A stretch of DNA of 64,000 nucleotides from assembly GCA_030248065.1 (NCBI GenBank), contig JASAMV010001839.1:1-64000 (forward strand), in the 5' to 3' direction. Positions 1 through 13,500 of the stretch are shown piece after piece. The notes under the pieces are model-generated. The model saw only the letters and a list, made by a program, of their open reading frames with translations. It was not told where the DNA came from and did not search any database. The position numbers were made by a program, and so were the translations under genes. Every line of letters starts with the position of its first letter. Within the stretch, counting starts at the first letter, position 1. This stretch comes from Rhynchonema sp. JSB1_4. Lineage: Eukaryota; Nematoda; Chromadorea; Monhysterida; Xyalidae.

Positions 1-3000
1 AAATTTTGTGTGGACCTAGAAGTCCACGCCGTACAAGTTGTGTGCAAGTTTGGGCTTCTCAAGTTAAGTCTTGTGAAAATGGCGTGAGTTTAAATTTTTC
101 AACTCACGCAATATAAGGAATGAACCATATGTCGCTTAGCATTACCATGCTAGCTCCGATACGCGCCGATAAATGTTTCTAATGTGCAAACATAAAACAC
201 GTATTACGCGCTTCAAAAAAGACGGCTTGGTACCCTTGGTAACCCCCTTTGTTTCCAAGGATTAACAGCAGCAGCCGGAGACTTGGTTACCACATCAACC
301 AAAATCCACTATCCTTTCGGTTGCTTAGTTGCGGTCGGCTGAGATTAGGTTCACGGATTCGGACCCTTGGAAACCATGGGCACAAGAGGGGTATTTGCAC
401 CTTCCATTTAGATTACTCATGTCTTTAGCAGTTCTTGTTTGTTATTCCATATCTGGATCCTACTAGGCAGAGGCGCTAAAGTTTTTTTGTACAATACTGC
501 CGTTTCACATATATTTTCGAAAGTGTTGGTATGCTAGCCATGTGAACTCAGTGTTGAAGCACGATGACGGAGTGGGCGTGAAATTGCAATCCAGGTTGCA
601 ATTGAGCTCCATGGACTTTAAGGAATGTTTCCCATGATGTCTGGTGGCGGTCTCACTCAGAAACCGTTTTGGTGGCTGGCTAGGTACAAAGCAATGTACA
701 AAGCGCTTCAAATATGTACCGTATCTACCATGGTTACGCAAATCGGTCCATAGCGTGGTGCAGTAGTCAGGGTAACGGTTGTCAACCGACACCACACGGC
801 TAAACAGCGCAAGCAATACACCGTGATTTTGGTTTCTAATGACGACCGAACCAACCGAATCACACAGCCCCCTTAAATGCTGGTGTATGCACTTATACCC
901 ATGTGTTGGTTGGTTGGTTACCATGTCTACCATCCGCCGTTTCCGTTTAGAGTCCGTCCCGCCAACGGGCGTCTCACTTCTCACTTCATTCCGCAAGCAG
1001 GCGCACTGTATAATCTCCTGTCAAATTGCACTGTTGTTGTTGTTGTTTGTCTGTTATGTCACTTATGCGTGAATGTCGCAGATCGGAACATCATAGAGCA
1101 ACCATGTGTCGAATTTATGATGATGACCTATATGTACATGGTGCACCGCCGGTCTGAAGCATTGGGTCAAAATACATACTGAGAAAAGTTCCTTCATGAT
1201 GCATAATTCATTTTCTAACTTTCTTACCAACACTATGAAACTGAGAAGGACTATTCTGCCCTGCATCAGGTGCTCTCTCACTGACGATGACCTGGTGCAC
1301 CTTTGTCAGGCCCTGCACCTACCGTATCATCATTTTGGAACGCAATATCTTAAGCCACCGGCGCAGTACTGGTGCAACAGCGTCAACTGCTCGTGCTACG
1401 CTGTCTCAAAGTATAGTTTGTGTGGACCAAAGTCCGCCATTTATAGACGTTCCCTGTGCGGCATATTTTAACCGCTTCAGCAAATTTTTTTAATGCTTCC
1501 CAAACTTGTACAAATTACGTACGGGTTTGGTTTACATAATGTGGCTTTGCTAATTTTTTCTTCACTTATCACTGCACTGCACTGCACGCGCAACCCTACA
1601 TAGTATGCACAGCACAAATATCATTTTTGAGACCACTAGATAAGCAAGAGTACGCTGGTTACGGTAAACTTCTGAAGATGTGTGGTCACCTTGCGTTTGT
1701 ACAGCAAGCGTAACTTTGTTTTGAGCAAATAAAACTCGATTCCGCTTTCCCAAAATATGAATAACACCTTCTGTGCACTCCTATTACGATAAAATTCAGT
1801 TATCTTGTTCTTAGCTGACCAAAAATGTATATACATTAAGGTACCTTTTCATGAAATGAATGAGATTGCCTTTCACATTATTTCACATGGACGTGTGCAT
1901 GCGCACCTCTGTCTGCCCTAACGCCGGTTCAACTACCGTATACTTATGGCATTACATGCCCAATATCACTTAGCTAACGGCATTTTGCCAGTCAGTGTAA
2001 GCGCTGGCACATACATACGTATGTAAAGCAGTAGTCCTTTATCTTTTGGTGTGAATGTGTGTGTGTGTGTGTGTGCACTGCGCGCAGGGGAACGGTATGG
2101 GACACCTTTATCCTGATACATCAAGGCGATGATGAAGATCGAAATTCGTCGGAGATGATGGCGACTTCCGTTGGATCAAAGATGAGAAAGGTTTTTCGAA
2201 AACTTCTACGCTGGTCAAATTTCCCATAACCAAATGTGTGTACCATGGTACACGTGTAGTGTGTTTGTGCATAACGGGACATGCCCTTGCATTTGTCACC
2301 CTTGACAACGGGCCTAGCTGGCTGGCTGCCTCCATTATTACGGCAAGGGGCAATATTGCATGAGCAAAAGCCACTTTATCTGGCTGCACATGCATGCACC
2401 TGTGTATGTGAGGTAACTAAACTGACTGGTCGGGTACACTAGGTAGTTGGTCCCGGCGCGCATGCGGATTACGCAATTTTAGTTACCTACGAAGGCACAA
2501 CATGTACGATTGAGCTTCGTTCTCTCATGGGCTCTGGCCAACTAACCCGTATGTAGCTGATCCGCTTTGTTCGCCCGTACATGAATTGTCGCCCCACCCC
2601 GCCCGGTGCTAATAAAGGTACATGCGTGCAGGCAAGTATACCTACATGGTGTACCCCCGAAGCGTATCTGGATGCCCCATCGAGCCAGCCCCCCGAGCGA
2701 GTCAATAAACAATAACCCGGCCTGGAGTTGAAGACTGACTCAAAGTTTATGACTTTGGCATGTACATATGAACTACCTAATATACCTGGTGTACTACTGT
2801 ACCCGCGTACACACGCCAGTATAATCCGTCATCATTGTTCATTGGCCATGCCCATGACTATTGATTTTGGTCTCCGCGCACACACACATACACGTAACTG
2901 CAAATGTACGTGTGCACGAGCAGCTAGCTAATTGCTGACACAATCCGCTCACATGTGAAGCACTTGAACCGAACCGAAAAGTGCCAAAAAAGTGACTGTT

Positions 3001-3031
3001 GGAAGTGCTCGGCACTGTCAATGACCATTCG
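1..3031. other. Left flank, no gene recognised
   Basis: No stretch here gave a protein I recognise on either strand. The open frames (for example 505-996 on the minus strand) have no conserved motif and no convincing splice sites. A TG microsatellite lies near 2053-2074. Two copies of a degenerate motif that recurs in the introns of the RFX gene lie near 1117-1150 and 1281-1305. The region probably holds the RFX promoter and 5' untranslated sequence, but I see no defined TATA or initiator element. Confidence 0.5.
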
Positions 3032-6000
3032 ATGATGACTTCTTTGATTCAACTGGAAGCACTGCAGCAGGCCGGGAGCACCAAGACATCACCGATGATG
3101 CCCCCGCCGGCCGCGGTGCCCGCGCTGATACCCGCGCCCGTGCACACCGCGGCCAACCCAGCTGCGGCGCTGCTGACTGCAGATGATTACCACACACAGA
3201 CTCTGTTGAATATTGGAAGGTATACGGTATACATACTGTACATACATATGTAGATGTATTGGGTTACTGTACATGCTGTGGTACACGGAACCTTTTGTTG
3301 GTATTTACATGGTTGCACCATCGCGGCACTATGAATTGCACATGGTGTTGTTGGTGTTGTTGTTGTGAAGTTGCACCATAGTGTTTTTGGAATGTTTTAG
3401 GGATCAAGAAAGCGGAAAATATTGTTAAAGCATTACAATTATCATTTTCAGAAGCGGTAATTTCGCCTATCCAGAAGAGTCGCCCACATATCCATCATAT
3501 TACGCGTCTCCGGTTAGTCATTGTTCTTTGGAAACAATTTGCAGTTTTCAACAAAAAAATACAATAAACTCAAATCACTGAACATATGCATATCGCCAAC
3601 AACATTTCAGTACGGTACCCCGGTGGCAAATCAGACGTACATCCACGACCATAGTGGTGTCCCAGGGCATCCTCAGGCCTCACCGACGAGTATCGGCGAC
3701 GACGACTCCAACCCTGGTGGCAGCCTCAGTCACACAACAAGGGCCAGTCCTGCCACGGTTAGGCGGTATTTTGGGCCCATAGTTTTTGGCACTGACGAGC
3801 ACCGGGTGCACCGGATGTAGTTATGAATTTTGTGAGCGCAGCTATATTTTACGCGAACTTAAAACCAGCTGGAATGTGGTTTTGAGCTGCACATGACGTG
3901 GACGTTTGATACATTCACACCGACGATGACCTGGTACGCCGCCCGTCGGTGAAATCGAATTCAAAACACAAAACACCCTGCTGCTTGCTGCACGCACCAC
4001 TAACAATGACAACGAGTCACATCACAAAGTTGATGTTTCACACGTCGTATATATGCTCTCAGATCCAGTGGCTGTTGGCCAACTACGAAACGGCCGAGGG
4101 CGTGTCGCTGCCCCGATGCACGCTGTACAATCACTACCTGCGTCACTGTCAGGAACATCGACTTGACCCCGTTAATGCGGCATCATTTGGCAAATTGATC
4201 CGATCTGTGTTTCTCGGACTGCGCACGCGACGATTGGGCACTCGGTTAGATGGTGATTTGCTGAACACTGATGATGACCCGGGGCACTAATGGCAGTGTG
4301 ACCGGTATTTCTTGGTGATCGGATTGGGGAGTGGTGCTACAGATCCGATTCGATATCGGTCCAACCCTAGTTTGACCCATCCGGTCTCATCCGATCCGGT
4401 GATGACCTGGGCCACCATAGTCTGTGAGAAGTGAGCAAGACCGAACTATAAGCATGCAACTACGACATTGTCAAATGGAGTACAAGCCGAGATCAATTTA
4501 CAGCACATGGGCATGATAACAAGCGTGTCGGCGCAGGCAAATTATTGTGTGCTTCGTACTGCTCCTGTCATCCAAAACCAAAACTAAAAACAATTTTTAT
4601 GTCATTCACCCACGACATAATTCCATTTATGATCACATTTTCCAGCGGCAACTCCAAGTACCACTACTACGGTATCCGTATCAAACCGGAATCACCGTTG
4701 AACCGTGTTACTGACGATCTAATCAATAGTCGCGAAACGATGGTTGTGCGACCAGTGCACAGCAGTCGACGGTTGGTGCACTGGTATTTGTGTATTCCGT
4801 GAATTATTTTGTCAACCACAGCCATGCATTTTGTTGGACAAACACAGAAAAATATGAGTTTTGTTCAACGAGACATTCAAAATGGATAGTAATAACAACG
4901 GTATAACAGACTGATTATCCAATCCAACATATCGGCTGGTTTCTCCAGCTTTCGTCGGTGGTGGAGGGAAGCCACACTTTTGTCACAGAACCAAGTAGAA
5001 ATTGAAACTAAAATGCGTATAGAATCCCAAATCCAAACTGTACCTAAAATTTCAGTGGCAAACTGAGCAACACACAAGTGACCTACGAGTCATCTAACAC
5101 CAACACCAACAACAACAACGTCTACAACACGCCACCGAGTGTGCCACAAACCAACAGGCAACCTGCTGATACGACATCGACATCTGTCAGATATGGCACT
5201 GGGGGTGGGAGACAACCACAGACTGAGACAAACAGCACTCAGGATGGAGTGCACAGTCAGCATGTGCAACATTTGGGTGCGTATAATCCTGATTACTATG
5301 CTAATTTGGATTCCACTTTTCATTCGAGAGCCGAGGTGGTAAGTTTTCGAGCCTGAAGCGCTGAGCAACGTTTTCGTAAGACACACTCTCTGAACGGTTT
5401 GGAGCTGCAGTATCACCGACGAAGTTATTGATACCAAATACCAAGCCACATTCTCATAAAATCTATCGGCTGATGTAAAACTTGGCGATTGGATCACACT
5501 GGTCGTGGTGCGTTGATCATACGGGTTCGGTGGGATCGCATCTGTTTTGCCCTATTTCAGATTCACATGATCGGTTCACCCAGATCGACCTGCACAATTT
5601 AGTGTGCTGGAGAATGTTCAGCGCAGCTCTTTGACGAACAGGAATCATTTGCGTCTGTCGAAAATGTCCGAATTCAAACGCGATAAAAATCCGCCGTTTT
5701 CAGGCCAAGGTGTGATGCCAACTGTAGTGTTGGACGAAAGCAGCCTTGACGCAGTCGTTGCCCCGCTGGGTCTGTCCGCGCATCACGTGCACAAGTTCAT
5801 CGCTGCTTATCGGGCACATTGCGAGGTGGGTGTTTAGAATATTAGTGCTGTGCGTGTGTAAGATTGCGTTTGCAAGATTTTAACGGCCGTAGAACTTGGG
5901 AATCGGTTCCGTGTTGACCAATCATGGTGTTAGATATTATCGGTTTGTGAAAGCCGTACCACAGATTTTTCAAAAACGAAATGCTGCTACGCACGCGGCG

Positions 6001-8740
6001 CCAAAACGACGGAAGGCACTGCGCTATGCAATTATACAATTCAGGACATTCTCGATTTGGTCCGTTCGCTGCAATTGAATGACGTGGAGAGCATTTGGCG
6101 CAATTTCTGGCAGCCCGAGGGTTCGGACGAAGACGAAGAGGGACGGAGGTAAAATTAGCAGAATATGGTTTGCAGATTGTGGTACACATCGTAGCATATC
6201 AGAACCACACGCACCTATAAAAGCTTGTCGTCAGACACTATCAAACTCGGTAAAACAATGCTCACGGGATGTGCGTTTGTCAATTTTCACTCGAAATTCG
6301 TTTATTATGACCAGCGTAAAAGTTGTTTATCTGTTGTTTATCTCTTGGCAAAACCCACTGCTGCATGCACACATTACATCCTTCTTTAGGTCACGCACAC
6401 ACAAACACACGAGTTGCTTTTTGGCTACTGTCTTCAGGTGTTTCATGCAGCGGGATATTAGGATCGAACCAGATATAGTCCCTTGATGAAAAAATAATCG
6501 ATCTATTGCAGTTTGAGCGTGTCAAACAGTAGCGGCCCATCCGAGCTCAGTCAAACACAGCTGTTCAGTTTGTGCACTGTCAGCAGCGTGCAGCAGTACG
6601 TTCAACAAATGGACTTCAAATTCTATCAAGTGCTTGTCGATATTTTGATGCCAAATGTGCTGAAATCAATACCGAGTTGGTTTTTTGGGGGCTGATTTTC
6701 TCTTTGCGTTTTTTGTGCGCTAATTTGTCTTTCCAATAGTTTGCAAAAATAAGGAGCTCGGTTGTTCTGTTGAGTGGTAAAGTCCAAAGGTCCAACCACT
6801 AGCTCATGAGACGACTCTTTTTAAAGCTTGCTTGGCCAGATTCAAAAATACGCCGGTTACACGGGTTTTTGCAAACAAAACAAAGAGATTGGGCCGAGAG
6901 ACATGATGACAAGTTCCAGCTGGCTGACCTCAATTTGTTGCATGCTTACGCGAACAGTAGCGTCGCTCAACACACAAATGTTTTGGGTGTCAAAAAGGGA
7001 ATGTACGTACCGAGGTTGAGAGCGTGTTTTTAAAAAATACATGCGTTTCTCATTCTTTCATTTCCGAAATACGTGGAACCGGAAAATTATTGGATCCATT
7101 CAAGTCAACTTCAAAATAAGGCGTCTCATGAGTTCGTGGTTGGACTATACATGAGTGATTGTGAGTGCAGCATCCGCTCGTATCCAGCGCTACCATCGGT
7201 TGTCAATCCAAGTCCCTAGTTTTTCTTATGTCTCTCTTTTGACAACGTGAACTGAAATTGGTATAAATTATTCCAGGCGAGCTCATTCAAATGATCCGAA
7301 ATTTCGCCAAAGGCCTCGAGCATTGGCTGATTGTGGCCATGCAGGGCGCACCGGACACTGTCCAGAAAATCAAGGTCTGTTTTTGTCGTTTAGGATCAAT
7401 TCAATTTTTGTTAGCAACGTCATCAAATAGTCGCAGGTGCCGATGTTAAAAATGTGATGGCTCGACTCGGCACTATCCAGGAATGAAGATTTTTTTATTC
7501 ACTGCTGCTGCAAATATCGATTGACCAGCGTAAAATTCGTGCCCATACGCAATCGAAAGTTTGTGTTTGCTCCAGAGGCTCCTCAGGCTGTTATAGCAAA
7601 TCTCGAAATGTTCCGAACAAAATGACCCGTGGTCCAGACGCAGGAACGATAATTAAGCCCGTCATTGGATTTTTTCAGCTGGTTGCCGTGAAATCCCTAG
7701 CGCAAACGCTCCGTCGCTACACCAGTCTCAACCACCTGGCGCAGGCAGCCCGGCACGTTCTGGAGAACCCATCACAAATCAGTCAAATGTTGGCCGACTT
7801 GAACCGAGTCGATTTCCACAATGTGCAAGAGCAGGCATCATGGGTGTGTCACTGCGACGCCATGCTCGTGGAGAACTTGGAAAAACATTTCAAGGTACTG
7901 TATCTAGTTTTTTATGCTGATTTTGAGGTCTGGTGCATTCGCACTGACGATGACCTGGTGCACCTGTGGTCTTGATGTTATACAACGAAGTCAATCAGAG
8001 GCTTTGGAGCAAAAAGGTGGCCACTTGTTATCATGCACATCCATCACTTGCACGCCTCATCCGTCCGAGCAAAGACATGTGGCGGTAGAAAATTCCGCTG
8101 ACACATCCATATTTATCAGGACAATCTATCCAAACCGCAAACGATGAGTTTGGAGGATTGGGCCCAATGGTTGCAAGCAGTCGTTGACCAAATATTAGCG
8201 CCGTTCCACGACCAGTCCGTTGAGAAACTGGCAGCCGCCGCGAAAAAGTTCCTGCTCAAGTGGTCATTCTACAGGTTGGTATGCATTTGCGGACATATAT
8301 ACAGTAACCCAAACTACAGTAGTCCAGAATGCCCGCGGATGGCATCAGCGCACCAACTGTAAGTTCAATTTTTTCTGGGGAATGACAATGCGATATTCAT
8401 GACCGTATTATCATGCCTATACCGGTTCTGGATGAACATAATAATCGGGGTCACAAGTGCACACTAACCGTAATCCAACAAACTACAGTAATCCGTCACA
8501 TGACATGACATCCTTTCATTCAGTTCGATGATCATCCGTGATCTGACGCTCCGATCGGCAGCGTCTTTCGGTTCCTTCCATCTCATTCGATTGCTGTACG
8601 ATGAGTACATGTTCTATCTGATTGAGCAACGTCTGTCACGATGCACCGGACAGACATCGATATCTGTCATGGCTGCGCAGGTGTGTCTTTGTTTGAGTGT
8701 TTTGTCATGTTAGATGCTGATGATGACCCGGTGCACCACC
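1117..8740 (+). repeat. Recurrent short motif around and inside RFX introns
   Basis: A motif close to CTGACGATGACCTGGTGCAC recurs with a few changes near 1281-1305, 3791-3815, 3916-3940, 4266-4290, 4396-4418, 7943-7965 and 8717-8738, and in a looser form near 1117-1150. Those at 4266, 7943 and 8717 begin about 20-50 bases after an exon's donor site. I did not notice it in the other genes. It is not an RFX X-box. It may be a regulatory element or the remnant of a small repeat. Confidence 0.55.
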
Positions 8741-9786
8741 CTGATGTACACGGGACCAAGCTAAACGGAGCATCTAAGCTGGAAGCATAAACGCACTTTC
8801 ATGATGTTTTCGGTTTCCCTGACATTATCAAAACGACACCCTCCTTGAACTTTCAGGAGAACCTGATCGACAGCATAATGCTGGGCGCTGGCATTGGGGA
8901 GCACGACGGCGTGCAACATCAGCCAATCAGCGACGTGCATTTCGACCAATCACCGTCGGCCGCCACCACAATCAACTACGTGATGCCCGTGCAGGATCAG
9001 GCAATTGACAATGGCGGCAATTCAAATTCGATTGTTGCTCTCGGTCAGCCACCGCAACAGCAGCCGAACTTTTATGACCCCGCTGCGGACACTCGTGGTG
9101 CGTGTTTTTGGGGATTTGGAAGTTCTTCACAAATAATTGTGCTGGGTTGTCAAAGAACAAAGCCACGCGATCTCGATTCGAGCGTTTTTTTTGGAATATT
9201 TTAGCCAGATGCGGGGAAATCGGAATTGGAAATCTTGGCCATGACAACGAGATTTGCAGCGATGTTTTCCTCCAGCCATGTCTATATATATAACGGTACT
9301 GTCATGGGCTCATGTGGCTTAGGTCGAGGCCAAACCCGGGAGACACCGTGCACTCTATCGCGAAATCCAACAATAATAGCTAAAGGTCTCTCTGGAAAGT
9401 TGTCACAGGCGGCAGGGACAGACATGCAACTGAATCCATGCATCAAGACCTGTAGCCTATCCTTAGATATCAGCACACTCAAACCAAGACCCCTCAACGT
9501 TCCAGCCCCGACCCAATTTGTCACATCAGTGGTTGTGAGCAGTAGCGCGTCATCAGATCGGCCAATCAATCCCTTCGCATCGAATGAAACATCAGCCGCA
9601 AAGACACACTGCAATGGGCAACAGCAGAAACATCTTGATAATCAGGCAGAATTGTCCATCAAGATTGAAACATCAGCCACCCCGCCCAAGACTATGAGCG
9701 TGCCTGATGATCAAGAGAACGCGACAGACACACCCCCATTGCAAGCACCACCAGTCGCCAAACGAATTAGGGTGTCCGAAACATAG
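3032..9786 (+). CDS. RFX: RFX-family winged-helix transcription factor
   Basis: RFX factors bind X-box DNA as dimers in the nucleus and in animals drive ciliary and other programmes. Exons: 3032-3219, 3452-3512, 3611-3757, 4063-4244, 4646-4771, 5056-5338, about 5612-5825, 6045-6148, 6512-6675, 7277-7374, 7679-7894, 8120-8274, 8524-8680, 8857-9097 and about 9262-9786 (stop TAG). Phases agree except at exon 7, whose acceptor is uncertain, and exon 15, where several acceptors fit. The DNA-binding domain spans exons 4-5 ([35 protein letters not shown]). The later exons carry the conserved B, C and dimerisation regions ([41 protein letters not shown]). Length is roughly 950 residues, like RFX1. 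The N-terminus and tail are low-complexity. The first ATG of the open frame was chosen. It most resembles RFX1/2/3; I cannot say which. Confidence 0.95.
6788..7149. mobile_element. MITE family M, copy 1 (RFX intron 9)
   Basis: Both ends carry an inverted repeat containing CTCATGAGACG next to GTCCAACCAC. The interior is the reverse complement of the copy at 11.5-11.9 kb. It lies between the RFX exons ending at 6675 and starting at 7277. Exact ends and the target duplication are not certain. Confidence 0.7.
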
Positions 9787-10367
9787 GGGATTTTATTTTT
9801 TGTTTCGTTTTTTCTGTTTTGGGTATGTATTGTGCTTCATTCAACTTGTCAGTGTTTTTCTTATTCCTGTAAGCAAGCGCTGTCATTTCTCAGGTGTTTG
9901 CTACAATGCGTGGAAAATCTAATTTTGCTTTCTTTGTCATTTTGGCAATATGATTGTTTTCTTCGTGAGCTCCATACAAAACGAACAAAAACGTATAAAT
10001 CGAACAAGTTTGACTTTGTCACAGTACGTCGACAGAAATAACCGATATTGTCTTTTTTGTTGCCGAGCATCAATTTCGTTTGATATGCCTGTGATATAAC
10101 GCGGCAGTTTTTTGTCACATGTTACCTGTTTCTCTGTTGTTTGAGCTGTTTCGTTTTGTCTGTAAAATGTCATCCCAACGAACACCGAGTATTTGGCAAA
10201 AGGTCCGCATCGAATTCGTTTTTGGTGTACGTACGCTTGATAAAAATATAGGCTGTGTGGTCAATCTGTGCATTTGTTAATCTTGCATGTAAGGTTTGAC
10301 CATGCTGTACAGGTTCTCTTGATGTATCGAACAAGCTGTATCTTGCCGACCTGGTGGTTTGCAGATG

Positions 10368-10373
10368 TTTTAT
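10368..10373 (-). terminator. Candidate poly(A) signal for DAP3
   Basis: AATAAA on the minus strand, about 185 bases after the DAP3 stop codon. It is the first canonical hexamer I see downstream. Confidence 0.4.
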
Positions 10374-10451
10374 TTTACTTCATGGGCATCTTTTGCTGTT
10401 TTATATCGTTGTTGTATAATTTTATCATCTGCTTTTCGATTATATACTCAT

Positions 10452-10457
10452 AATAAA
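10452..10457 (+). terminator. Candidate poly(A) signal for RFX
   Basis: AATAAA on the plus strand about 670 bases after the RFX stop. I see no earlier canonical hexamer, so a long 3' untranslated region or a variant signal is implied. Confidence 0.3.
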
Positions 10458-10557
10458 CTTGGGAAATACTCTAAATTTCGTCCGGATTTGAGCAAGATAT
10501 ATCGGAAACTACACTGTGATAAAAAACAAAAAAGCAACAATTAATAACAAACGAAAA

Positions 10558-13500
10558 TCAATAGTACGTCGCACAGTAAACTTCAAAAAGCGACGGATTA
10601 CCAGCGGTCAGCGCGTAAATCTCGTTTCGGAAGCGGTCTGGAATACAAAGGGTCATGGTCTGGGTCGAGGCAGAAAAAAACCACGAAAAATCTGTTTTAT
10701 TAACCCGTCCCATACCATGATTAGCGTTTGGGTCCAGCCAGCCTCTGTGTTTCATACATTCCAGTGCAGATCGGGCTTCCTTGATTGAATAATTGGTGGT
10801 GGGCAGCGCAATGAATGGGTCAAACGCGTGAATGCCCTGAGAATCAGAATATCAGATCAGGGAAGATCAGAATATTAGTGCAGCGCGTGCCATGCAGCGC
10901 GAACGTCAACGCACGCAGCGGCATCTTGCAAAACATGCTGTCAAACGTGAGTTTGATCTTCTCGACAACCCGGTCATATGAAGTCTCATATGCTGTCTCG
11001 TCTCTTGGCCAGTCATATGAAACAGCATGTTTGTGTTTTTACTTGTTTTTTGGTTTTTTTCAGTTTACGAAGCCAAAAACCAAAGATCTCAAGAATCAGC
11101 CCCATTACGCAGGCCTACCATAAAGTTATGAAGCTGGCAAAACATTTTGTTCTAAAAAAGTATGGTAAAATATCAATAGCACCATTGCACGACGGAAGAT
11201 GTCCCGCCATTTGCATAACAGATCGCGATGCAACACTTTCGGTGGAACATCACCAAACCAACACATACGTACATCCATGCCCAGCAGATTCCTGGGTGTT
11301 TCCTGCACGTGGTCGACACCCTCGTCCTTGGCTTTTTTGAACTCACTCGATCGAATCGATGCAATAACGACGCCGTTGCACTGCAATCATTTATGGGCGG
11401 AATTCACGAAACATTCGGTTGAGTGGAAAGTTGCGCGGAAACGCTCGCGTGAAATTTCAAGCGCAAAACTTTGGAAATGCAACGCACACCCCAACCGAAC
11501 TGGTTTCTGCAACACATGCGCGCGTGTATAGATAAAACCCCAAACTCATGAGACGACTTTTTTTGAAGTTGGCTTGTGCGGATCCAACAATGTTCCGGTT
11601 TCACGGATTTCGGAAACAAAAGAAAGAGAAACGCGCTCTCGCCCTCGGTGTGTAAATTCCCTTTTGACTCCCAAAACATTTGTGAGTTGAACAACGTTGC
11701 TGTTAGCGTAAGCACGCAACAAATTGAGGTCAGCCAGCTGGAACTTGTCATCATCTCTCTCGGCCCAATCTCTTTCTTTTGTTTGCGAAAACACGTGTAA
11801 CCGGAGCATTTTTGAATCTGGCCAAGCAAGCTTTCAAACCGTCGTCTCATGAGCTCGTGGCTGGACTATACTACATACGGCTCACCACGCGAATGTAATC
11901 TTGCCCACACACACAAACACGTGTCACACCACAACGTGTGAGTGCAATGTATCGTTATCTGCTACTACCGTCAGGGTTGGGCAAAAAACGTTTTTTTTTC
12001 AAAAAATCGTTTTTTTAAAAAAAACGTTTTTTTTAAAAAAAACGTTTTTTTTAAAACGCCCAGATGACCAAAATATGCCCTCAAAAAATTGGAAAACGCT
12101 CATGTTGGGAAGAAAACGTGGTTAAATGAAGTAATTCTATGTGTTCTGAGGCAAAATAAACGGGTTTCAACCCTTTTCTAGCGAGTTGCTAAGATCCCAT
12201 ATCAGACCCGCATCATGGGACCAACTTTGGCCGGGGTCATCACTGAAAGTCAAACTCCGTATATCGACGTATCTCGACAAAGTAAAATTTGGTCGAAAAT
12301 TTTTTGAAAAAAATGGGACAAAAAATTGATTTTCCTTGATAATCAGGGTACTTTCCCTGAAAAATCAGGGAAAATCAAGGAAATTCAGGATTTAAAAAAA
12401 AACGAAAAACGACCCAGGCGTTTTTTTTAAAAAAAACGTCGTTTTTTTAAGAAAAAACGCCGTCGTTTTTTTTTGCCCAACCCTGACTACCGTATCCATT
12501 CGACCTAACTTTCCACCTTATTTTCCAGTTTCCACCCAACTGTTTCGTGAATTCCACCCATTATTGGTATTGGTAATTATCAGTAGAGCGCGTGTGAGTA
12601 TGATGAGCCGAACTGTTCATTTTGCGAGATATCGTGAACTTTATGCACCATACAAAAGCCGCAAACTTCGATGCGGCACTTTGGGAGCCAGTCAAAAATA
12701 GTTCAGCAATGCTCAAGCACGGGGCACTAATTTTGTGACATCACCGCATTAAAAGAAATGGCTTACAGCAAAAGGGCTGATGATGGGCATGACAACACCA
12801 TGAGGAGTTTCTGCGGTAGCATAATATCAATGAGGATTTCCACTTTATTTAGAACCAAGCAGTTATCTCATTGTTGAGGAGAACTCACCCAATCATCTGA
12901 AATTAATCTCGTCAGATGATGACACAAGGACAGCGTTTGTGCGGGTGCCTGAAAAATCACGGTGGTATCACTATCAAAATTTTTTTACGAAAATAAAAAG
13001 CGAAATTTTCGTCGAGCCCAAACTCACATAGTACATATCGGAACGTTTCACGTTCGAACGAAAGAATAGGGAATTTGCCGCGTTCATTGTGACGAGCAGT
13101 TGGATACTGGAATGTTTTGGTAAATGCTCTTACACGACAACCTGAAGTGAAGAATTTTAATTACACAAGACACGACAAACTGTTACGAGAAAAAGAGATT
13201 AATAACAGTAAGAATAAGAAAAAGAGGCCAAGAGAAAAATGAATTGAAAGAGAAAAAACCACCAGACCAAACCACTAACTGATTGGCTGACGCGCAACGT
13301 TTCAATTCACGAAACAGCGCGCCAACACAGTCGGATGCAAATTTGGCTCGAGCTATGCCCTGAACAAACAAGGACAGCAGCGGCGTTTTTCTTCCGGGCG
13401 GCAAATAATTGTAACATCACAAAATCGTAAACAAGCATACAAAATCGATCAGGTCCATCAAAGAGACTCCCTCATCCAACGAGTCGATTTCAGTGAATCG

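Larger units (their letters stand above)
9787..10557. other. Convergent 3' region between RFX and DAP3
   Basis: This 771-bp gap separates the RFX stop from the DAP3 stop on the opposite strand. It is AT-rich and T-rich. A plus-strand AATAAA lies at 10452-10457 and a minus-strand AATAAA at 10368-10373. If both are used, the two transcripts overlap by about 85 bases at their 3' ends. No open frame here has recognisable content. Confidence 0.6.

Noticed and set aside
505..996. 163-residue minus-strand open frame
   Set aside because: No recognisable domain, no splice context, and composition like neighbouring non-coding sequence.
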